Below are positions 59,167 to 64,000 of a stretch of DNA of 64,000 nt, piece after piece; within the stretch, counting starts at the first letter, position 1; each line of letters begins with the position of its first letter. The DNA is from CAYTZH01 sp964442285 (GTDB taxonomy: Bacteria > Myxococcota_A > UBA9160 > JAFDET01). Under the pieces are notes generated by a model. The model saw only the letters and a program-made list of their open reading frames with translations. It ran no database searches and had not been told where the DNA came from. The stretch spans positions 62,001-126,000 of the forward strand of contig CAYTZH010000009.1 of NCBI GenBank assembly GCA_964442285.1, given 5' to 3'. The translations under genes were made by a program, and so were the position numbers.

Positions 59167-60695
59167 TCGTCGATCTCCGCGCGGCGGGCGGGGATCGGGT
59201 CGAGCGGGCGGACGTCTGCGTCATCGGCTCGGGCGGCGGCGGCGCCGTCGCCGCGGCGGAGCTCGCCGCGGGCGGGCGCTCGGTGGTGGTGCTCGAGCAG
59301 GGACACCACTGGACGTCGGCCGACTTCAGCCAGCGCGAGGACGAGATGCTCCCGCGACTGTTCGAGGAGGGCGGCCAGCGCCAGACCCGCGACGGCTCGG
59401 TGGTGGTGCTCCAGGGCCGCAACGTGGGCGGCTCCACGGTGCACAACCTCTGCTACGCGTTCCGCACCCCCGATCCGATCCTGCGCCTGTGGCGCGAGGA
59501 GCACGGTCTCCCCGAGCTCACGGCCGGGGCGCTGGCGGCCTCCTTCGCCCGGGTAGAGCGACACCTCAAGGTGAAGCCCATCCGCGAGGACGAGGTCAAC
59601 GCCCTGAACCGGGTCGTCCGCGCCGGCGCCGAGAAGCTCGGCTACTCGGGATTCGTGACCCGGCACAATCGCGAGGGCTGCGTCCAGTCGGGCTACTGCA
59701 TCCTCGGCTGCTCCTACGACGCCAAGCAGTCGATGCTGGTGACCTACGTGCCCCGGGCCGCGCGCGCCGGCGCGCGCATCTTCTGCAACGCCCGGGCGGA
59801 GCGCATCGAGGCCGAGGGCGGTCGGGTCCGGAGGGTCCTGGGGCGGGCGATCGATCCCGACGGCACGCCCCGGGGCAGCATCGAGGTGTCGGCGCGCGCC
59901 GTCGTGCTCGCCGCCGGCGCCGTCGCCTCGCCGGACCTGCTGCTCCGCAGCGGACTCGGCGGCGATCGCGTCGGGCGCGGTCTCCACCTGCATCCGTCGG
60001 TGATGGCCGCAGGCTTCTTCGACGAGCCGCTGCACGCCTACCGCGGCATCCCCCAGAGCTACTACATCGACGAGTTCATCGATCTCGAGCGGGATCCGCA
60101 CCGGGGCTACGTGCTCATGCCCATCGCGGGCTTCCCGGTCCTCACCGCCACCCAGCTGCCGGGCTTCGGGCGCGACCACTACCGGGTGATGCGCGACTAC
60201 GCTCGCATGGCGGGACTGCTGGTCCTGCTCCACGACCGCAGCGAGGGGCGGGTGCGCCCCGGCGCATCGCTGTCCAAGCCGTCGATCGACTACGACCTCG
60301 ACCCCGAGGACGCGCGCCAGCTGGCCGAGGGCCTCGCCCACTGCGCCGAGGTGCTGTTCGCCGGCGGGGCCCGCCGCGTGGTGCTGCCCTACGCGCCCGA
60401 GCCCCTGGTGCTGGAGCGCGGCGACCCGGTGGACGAGATCCGCCGGCGCGGGGTGCGCGCGGGCGCCGTGCCCATGGCTTCGACCCACCCCCAGTCCACC
60501 TGCGCCATGTCCCCGGACGCCGGCTCCGGCGTGGTGGACGCCCGGGGCGAGGTCCACGGGGTGCGCGGCCTGTTCGTCGCCGACATGAGCGTGTTCCCGA
60601 CCTCCCTGGGCGCGCCGCCCCAGATCACCACCGCGGCCCTTGCCGACCGCACCGCCCACCACATCCTGGAACGCGGGAACGAGTTCGAGGCGTGA
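59163..60695 (+). CDS. GMC-family FAD oxidoreductase
   Basis: 510 residues from TTG 59163. The FAD dinucleotide motif is CVIGSGGGGAVAAAELAAGG, then the GMC segment RNVGGSTVHNLCY and the cysteine-bearing REGCVQSGYCILGCSYDAKQ. The active-site histidine is H442 in ASTHPQSTCAMS, and the C-terminal ADMSVFPTSLGAPPQIT is the FAD-contact end. The usual xNP active-site Asn at this end is Pro here (APPQ). With no signal of its own it probably rides with the Tat-signal subunit encoded just before. The substrate is an alcohol, sugar or sterol. Confidence 0.85.
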   Translation: MIVDLRAAGGDRVERADVCVIGSGGGGAVAAAELAAGGRSVVVLEQGHHWTSADFSQREDEMLPRLFEEGGQRQTRDGSVVVLQGRNVGGSTVHNLCYAFRTPDPILRLWREEHGLPELTAGALAASFARVERHLKVKPIREDEVNALNRVVRAGAEKLGYSGFVTRHNREGCVQSGYCILGCSYDAKQSMLVTYVPRAARAGARIFCNARAERIEAEGGRVRRVLGRAIDPDGTPRGSIEVSARAVVLAAGAVASPDLLLRSGLGGDRVGRGLHLHPSVMAAGFFDEPLHAYRGIPQSYYIDEFIDLERDPHRGYVLMPIAGFPVLTATQLPGFGRDHYRVMRDYARMAGLLVLLHDRSEGRVRPGASLSKPSIDYDLDPEDARQLAEGLAHCAEVLFAGGARRVVLPYAPEPLVLERGDPVDEIRRRGVRAGAVPMASTHPQSTCAMSPDAGSGVVDARGEVHGVRGLFVADMSVFPTSLGAPPQITTAALADRTAHHILERGNEFEA

Positions 60696-62080
60696 CGGAG
60701 CCCGCCCCGGGGGTGCCGGAGGGCGAGCCGACCCCCGGCGCGCCGGCGCCGGGCCCCGGCCCCGCCGGGCTCGGGGTCTGGAGCCTGGCCTGGCCGACCA
60801 TGGTGTCGTTCGGGCTGCAGAGCCTGGTGGGCGTGGTCGACTTCGCCATCGTCGCGGGCCTGGGCGCGGAGACGGTCGCCGCGGTCGGTATCGCCCATCA
60901 GGTCTACTTCGCCCAGTTCGCCGTGCTGGCGGGGGTGACGACCGGCACGGTGGCCCTTGTGGCCCGGGCGATCGGGGCCGGCGACCCCGCGCTGGCGGAC
61001 CGCACCCTGCGGGTGTCGGTGCTGCTCGGCGTCGCCATCGGGCTCCTCACCATGGGGCTCATCCCCGTGGCGGCGGCGGTGGTGGGCGTATTCGGCGTGG
61101 AGGCCGCGGTCGTCGACATCGGCGCCTCCTACCTGCGGATCCTGCTGGCATTCAACGTGCCGCTGGCCATCGGCGTGGTGCTCTCCAGCGGCGTCCGCGG
61201 CGCGGGGGACGTGCGCACGCCCCTGGTGCTGGGCGCGATCGTCAACGTGCTCAACGTCTTCCTCAACTACGGCCTGGTCTACGGCCGCTTCGGCCTGCCC
61301 GAGCTCGGCGCCGACGGCTCGGCCCTGGGCACGGGCATGGCCATCGCCGTGGGCACCGCGGCCTGGATCGCGCTGTGGTGGGGGAACCGGCTGGTGGTCG
61401 AGCGCGGCCCCTGGCTCGAGGGGCTCACGGCGGGCCTGGCCCGGCGGGTGCTGGCGATCGGGATCCCGACCTTCCTCGAGCAGGCGGCCTTCCAGGTGGG
61501 GATCGTGCTCTTCCTGCGCATCGTGGCCGGGTTCGGCACCACGGCGGTCTCCGCCTACCTGATCGGGGTGCGCATCCTGTCCCTCTCCTTCGTGCCGGGG
61601 CTGGGCTACGCCACGGCGGCCTCCACGCTGGTGGGCCAGCATCTCGGCGCCGGGCACCCCGGCGAGGCCATGCGCGCCGGCTGGCGGGCGACCCAGGGCG
61701 CCGTGGTGGTGATGGGCAGCGTCGGGCTGTCGATCATCCTGCTGGCGCGGCCCGTGGCCTCGATCTTCGGCGCGGCCGGCGAGGAGACGGTCGGCCTCAC
61801 GGTGACGTTCATCTACATCCTGGGCGCCGCCCAGCCCCTCATGGCGCTGGAGTTCGCCCTGGGCGGGGGGCTGCGCGGTGCCGGCGACACGCGCTACCCG
61901 CTGCTGGTCATCCTGGCGGGCCTGTTCGGGATGCGGCTGCCGGGGGCGCTCGTGCTCTGGCAGGTCGTCGGCGCCTCGGTGACGGCCGTCTGGAGCTGTC
62001 TCCTCGCCGACTATGCCCTCAAGGCGACGCTGCTCGCCTGGCGATTCCGCTCGGGCCGCTGGCAGCAGGTCCGCGTCTAG
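60692..62080 (+). CDS. MATE-family multidrug/cation exporter
   Basis: 462 residues with twelve helices in two homologous halves. The first begins GVWSLAWPTMVSFGLQSLVGVVD, and the second LAIGIPTFLEQAAFQVGIVLFL. Family blocks are SSGVRGAGDVRTPL and the matching GGGLRGAGDTRYPLL. A Pro/Gly-rich N-terminal tail (about 30 residues) precedes helix 1. GTG 60692 overlaps the GMC stop. The 3' end shares CTAG with the convergent CBS gene. The substrate is unknown; sodium or proton coupled export is expected. Confidence 0.9.
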   Translation: MTEPAPGVPEGEPTPGAPAPGPGPAGLGVWSLAWPTMVSFGLQSLVGVVDFAIVAGLGAETVAAVGIAHQVYFAQFAVLAGVTTGTVALVARAIGAGDPALADRTLRVSVLLGVAIGLLTMGLIPVAAAVVGVFGVEAAVVDIGASYLRILLAFNVPLAIGVVLSSGVRGAGDVRTPLVLGAIVNVLNVFLNYGLVYGRFGLPELGADGSALGTGMAIAVGTAAWIALWWGNRLVVERGPWLEGLTAGLARRVLAIGIPTFLEQAAFQVGIVLFLRIVAGFGTTAVSAYLIGVRILSLSFVPGLGYATAASTLVGQHLGAGHPGEAMRAGWRATQGAVVVMGSVGLSIILLARPVASIFGAAGEETVGLTVTFIYILGAAQPLMALEFALGGGLRGAGDTRYPLLVILAGLFGMRLPGALVLWQVVGASVTAVWSCLLADYALKATLLAWRFRSGRWQQVRV

Positions 62081-62538
62081 CCGTCGCGCAGGCGACCGGC
62101 AAAATACCGGAGCAGGTCGGTCTCGGTGACGAGGCCCAGCAGCACGTCGTCGGCATCGACGACCGGCAGGCAGCCGATCTTGTGGTCCGCCATCAGCAGG
62201 GCCGCGTCTTCGACCGAGGCATCGGGCCCCACGGCGATGGGCGGCGTGGACATGACGCGGGAGATGTCGATCGCCTCCAGGAAGGCCCGGCGCTCCTCGC
62301 TGCCGAACGAGGTCAGGTTGGAGAGCGAGACCCGCAGCAGGTCGCGTTCGGAGACGACGCCCACCAGACGCCCTCCGTGCACCACCGGGATATGGCGCAC
62401 GTGACCAAGAGTCATGATATCCTCGACGGTCGACAGGCGGTCGCCGACACTGATCGTGACGACCTTCTGTCGCATGATCTCTCGGATGAGGGTCGGCTCC
62501 AACCGGGTAAGCTCCCTACGGCTCAGCTCCATACCCAT
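62077..62538 (-). CDS. Two-CBS-domain protein
   Basis: 153 residues, essentially two CBS repeats. The first is IREIMRQKVVTISVGDRLSTVE...RHIPVVHGGRLVGVVSERDLL, and the second ISRVMSTPPIAVGPDASVEDAA...GCLPVVDADDVLLGLVTETDLL. Such stand-alone Bateman modules bind adenine nucleotides and regulate partner proteins. ATG 62538 is taken; ATG 62532 is two codons in. It lies divergent from the small gene at 62557 with only 18 bases between starts, so promoters must overlap the coding ends. Confidence 0.9.
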   Translation of the reverse strand: MGMELSRRELTRLEPTLIREIMRQKVVTISVGDRLSTVEDIMTLGHVRHIPVVHGGRLVGVVSERDLLRVSLSNLTSFGSEERRAFLEAIDISRVMSTPPIAVGPDASVEDAALLMADHKIGCLPVVDADDVLLGLVTETDLLRYFAGRLRDG

Positions 62539-62556
62539 TCCGGTCAGTCTACTCCA

Positions 62557-63009
62557 ATGCCGCCGTCGCGAGGCAACAACAAAGACACCGCTCCCGCACC
62601 GAAGGTGCGCGGAGGGCGACCCTCGCGCGAGGCGCCGGAGGACCGCCAGCCGTTCCTGCCGGAGATCCTGCAGCGCGCCCTGGCGCTGGGACTCTCGGGG
62701 ATCTTCACGACGGAAGCCGCGTTCCGACGCGCCCTGGGCGATACCCTTCCCAAGGACTGGGTGGATTTTGCCGTCGACCAGAGCGATCGCACCCGCACCG
62801 AGTTCGTCAACCGGCTGGCGGAGGAGATGGTGCGGGTCCTCGAGACCGCAGACCTCGAGGGCATCACGCGCCGCCTGATGGCGGACCAGAAGATCGAGCT
62901 CAAGGTCGAGGTGCGCATGGTTCCGGACGAGTCTGCGAAGCAGAAGGGAGCCGGAGAGCGGGAGTCGCAGGGCTCCCGGGTGGCGGGCGCGAGAGGGAAA
63001 CCGCGTTGA
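62557..63009 (+). CDS. Conserved-looking hypothetical protein, helical
   Basis: 150 residues. A basic disordered start (MPPSRGNNKDTAPAPKVRGG) precedes a helical core EILQRALALGLSGIFTTEAAFRRAL, LPKDWVDFAVDQSDRTRTEFVNRLAEEMVRVL and LMADQKIELKVEVRMVP. The tail is charged. The core resembles small deltaproteobacterial proteins of unknown role with the pattern xPKExxxYxxxQxDxTKxE, though this is a weak recollection. Its stop overlaps the next gene start (TTGA). No function is offered. Confidence 0.65.
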   Translation: MPPSRGNNKDTAPAPKVRGGRPSREAPEDRQPFLPEILQRALALGLSGIFTTEAAFRRALGDTLPKDWVDFAVDQSDRTRTEFVNRLAEEMVRVLETADLEGITRRLMADQKIELKVEVRMVPDESAKQKGAGERESQGSRVAGARGKPR

Positions 63010-64000
63010 GCGAACACAGCGAGCCCGCCGCGGCGCCGGCACGGTCGCCGGACGGCGGGCAGGCCCCCCCCGACGGGCGACGCGTTCTCGTCGGCCGGGT
63101 GCTCCTCGGACTCCTCGTCCTGTACTGCGGCCTCTGCTACTACGGCTTCGGACCCTACGACGGTCTGAGCGATGTGCCCTGGTGGCACCCGCGAGCCTTC
63201 CTGGTGCACTCGCCCCTGGTCGGCGCCTTCGACGGCAACATGGGCCTCGCGGTCGCCGCGTTCGCCGGATTCGGGCTGGCCCTGGGCAGCGGGGTCTTCC
63301 TCTGCCTGCGCTCCCCCGGCGCCTGGACCCTGGCGTTGGCCTGCGTCCTGGCCTGTCTCCTGTTCGCCTTCTATGGGCTGCGCGATCCGGGCCCGCGCAT
63401 CTGGGAGTTCTTCCGCTGGCGGGGCTCGGCGGTGATGGCGTGCCTGGCCCTGGCGATCGCGGGCACCCTGCTGGCGCCCCGGCTGGCCGAGAGCTGGCTG
63501 CGCTGGCGCTGGCCCCTGCGTCTGGCCACATACCTGCCCATCGTGCTGCTGGTGGTGGCGGCCTCGCGGACCATCACCGGGACCGACCCGCGCCTGGCCT
63601 TCAACATCTCTCCCTGGCCCGCCCTGACGGTGTTCGGCCTCGACGGGATCGCCACGGCGATCGTCGGGCTGCTGGGCTGTGTCGCCCTGGCGCTGGGCGC
63701 CTGGCGCCACCGCGTGCGGCGTCCTCCCCTGGCCTGGGCGCTGGGGATGGCCGCGCTGGTGCTGCCGGTCCTGTGGGTCCAGCTCCGATTCGGGGGCGGC
63801 CTGCTCCTGCTGGCGACGGCGGCGCTGCTGGCCGGGGCGGGGATGGGTCTGGCCGCGACCGCCGCCGAGCATCCCGGCCGGAGGCTCCACAGTGCGGGCG
63901 GGTACACCGCCGTGGGAACCCTGCTGGCGGCCCTGCCCCTGCTCCTCGGGCAGGGCTGCGCCCGGCTCGACTATACCCTCACCCGGGACGGCACGGCCCA
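63006..64000 (+). CDS. Multi-pass membrane protein, truncated by the window edge
   Basis: An open frame from TTG 63006 (TTGA overlap with the preceding stop) to the right edge, 331 codons without a stop. After an Ala/Pro-rich start come about nine hydrophobic segments: VLLGLLVLYCGLCYYGF, LAVAAFAGFGLALGSGVFL, LALACVLACLLFAFYGL, SAVMACLALAIAGTLLAP and others, with short loops such as WWHPRAFLVHSPLVGAFDG. No family is recognised. The hydrophobic periodicity and coupling to the preceding gene make it a real gene. Confidence 0.75.
   Translation, partial: MSEHSEPAAAPARSPDGGQAPPDGRRVLVGRVLLGLLVLYCGLCYYGFGPYDGLSDVPWWHPRAFLVHSPLVGAFDGNMGLAVAAFAGFGLALGSGVFLCLRSPGAWTLALACVLACLLFAFYGLRDPGPRIWEFFRWRGSAVMACLALAIAGTLLAPRLAESWLRWRWPLRLATYLPIVLLVVAASRTITGTDPRLAFNISPWPALTVFGLDGIATAIVGLLGCVALALGAWRHRVRRPPLAWALGMAALVLPVLWVQLRFGGGLLLLATAALLAGAGMGLAATAAEHPGRRLHSAGGYTAVGTLLAALPLLLGQGCARLDYTLTRDGTA

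Overview
The window is very GC-rich DNA from a Gram-negative bacterium. lpxD, plsB and acpP indicate an outer membrane with lipid A, and the men genes indicate menaquinone respiration. Many genes overlap by 4 bases (ATGA, GTGA, TTGA and twice CTGA). Gene content and style fit a deltaproteobacterial or myxobacterial-type lineage, but no marker here fixes the phylum. I saw no rRNA, tRNA, insertion sequence, phage gene or CRISPR array. Coding density is high; the only gene-free stretch over 300 bases is 42255-42744.

Layout. 1-4741 (+): menaquinone operon menH-menB-menA-menC-menE, entering from the left edge, with MenH and MenB in one uninterrupted frame. 4642-7148 (-): alanine/glycine symporter, HAD phosphatase and a decayed CYTH gene. 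7245-15204: two MFS permeases (+), a membrane-anchored alpha/beta hydrolase (-), an M20 peptidase lipoprotein (+) and PlsB (+).

15201-31814 is the most interesting part: a probable light and photo-oxidative stress island. It holds a DUF523/DUF1722 protein, a MerR regulator and a photolyase on the minus strand. Divergent from these is a CarH-type adenosylcobalamin photoreceptor, followed by a non-ECF sigma-70 factor. Then comes a run of membrane-lipid genes: two CFA-type methyltransferases, an FAD amine-oxidase-like protein, DUF1365, a chalcone-isomerase-like protein, a GPH symporter, an acyltransferase, a SRPBCC protein, a DUF1295 protein and an acyl-CoA ligase. The inferred logic is that B12-bound CarH represses in the dark, light releases it, the sigma factor is made, and DNA repair plus membrane-lipid modification are switched on. 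TGTCTAG/CTAGACA motifs at the carH and sigma-factor upstream regions are candidate control sites.

31821-43954: NSS symporter (-), M1 aminopeptidase and ABC-class ATPase (+), sucA followed by a TPR-metzincin lipoprotein (-), a short-chain dehydrogenase and a small secreted protein (+). 44165-57380 (mostly -): ECF sigma/anti-sigma/secreted-protein operon, polA, acpP, and a long run ALDH, uspA, lpxD, rnhB, plsC, truD, cysK, gamma-carbonic anhydrase, tetR. 57539-64000: PLP deaminase-type enzyme, a Tat-exported GMC dehydrogenase pair, MATE exporter, CBS protein (-), a small conserved-looking protein and a multi-pass membrane protein cut by the right edge.

Short perfect or near-perfect tandem repeats (14-30 bp units, 2-4 copies) recur at gene junctions and inside genes and look like a habit of this genome.
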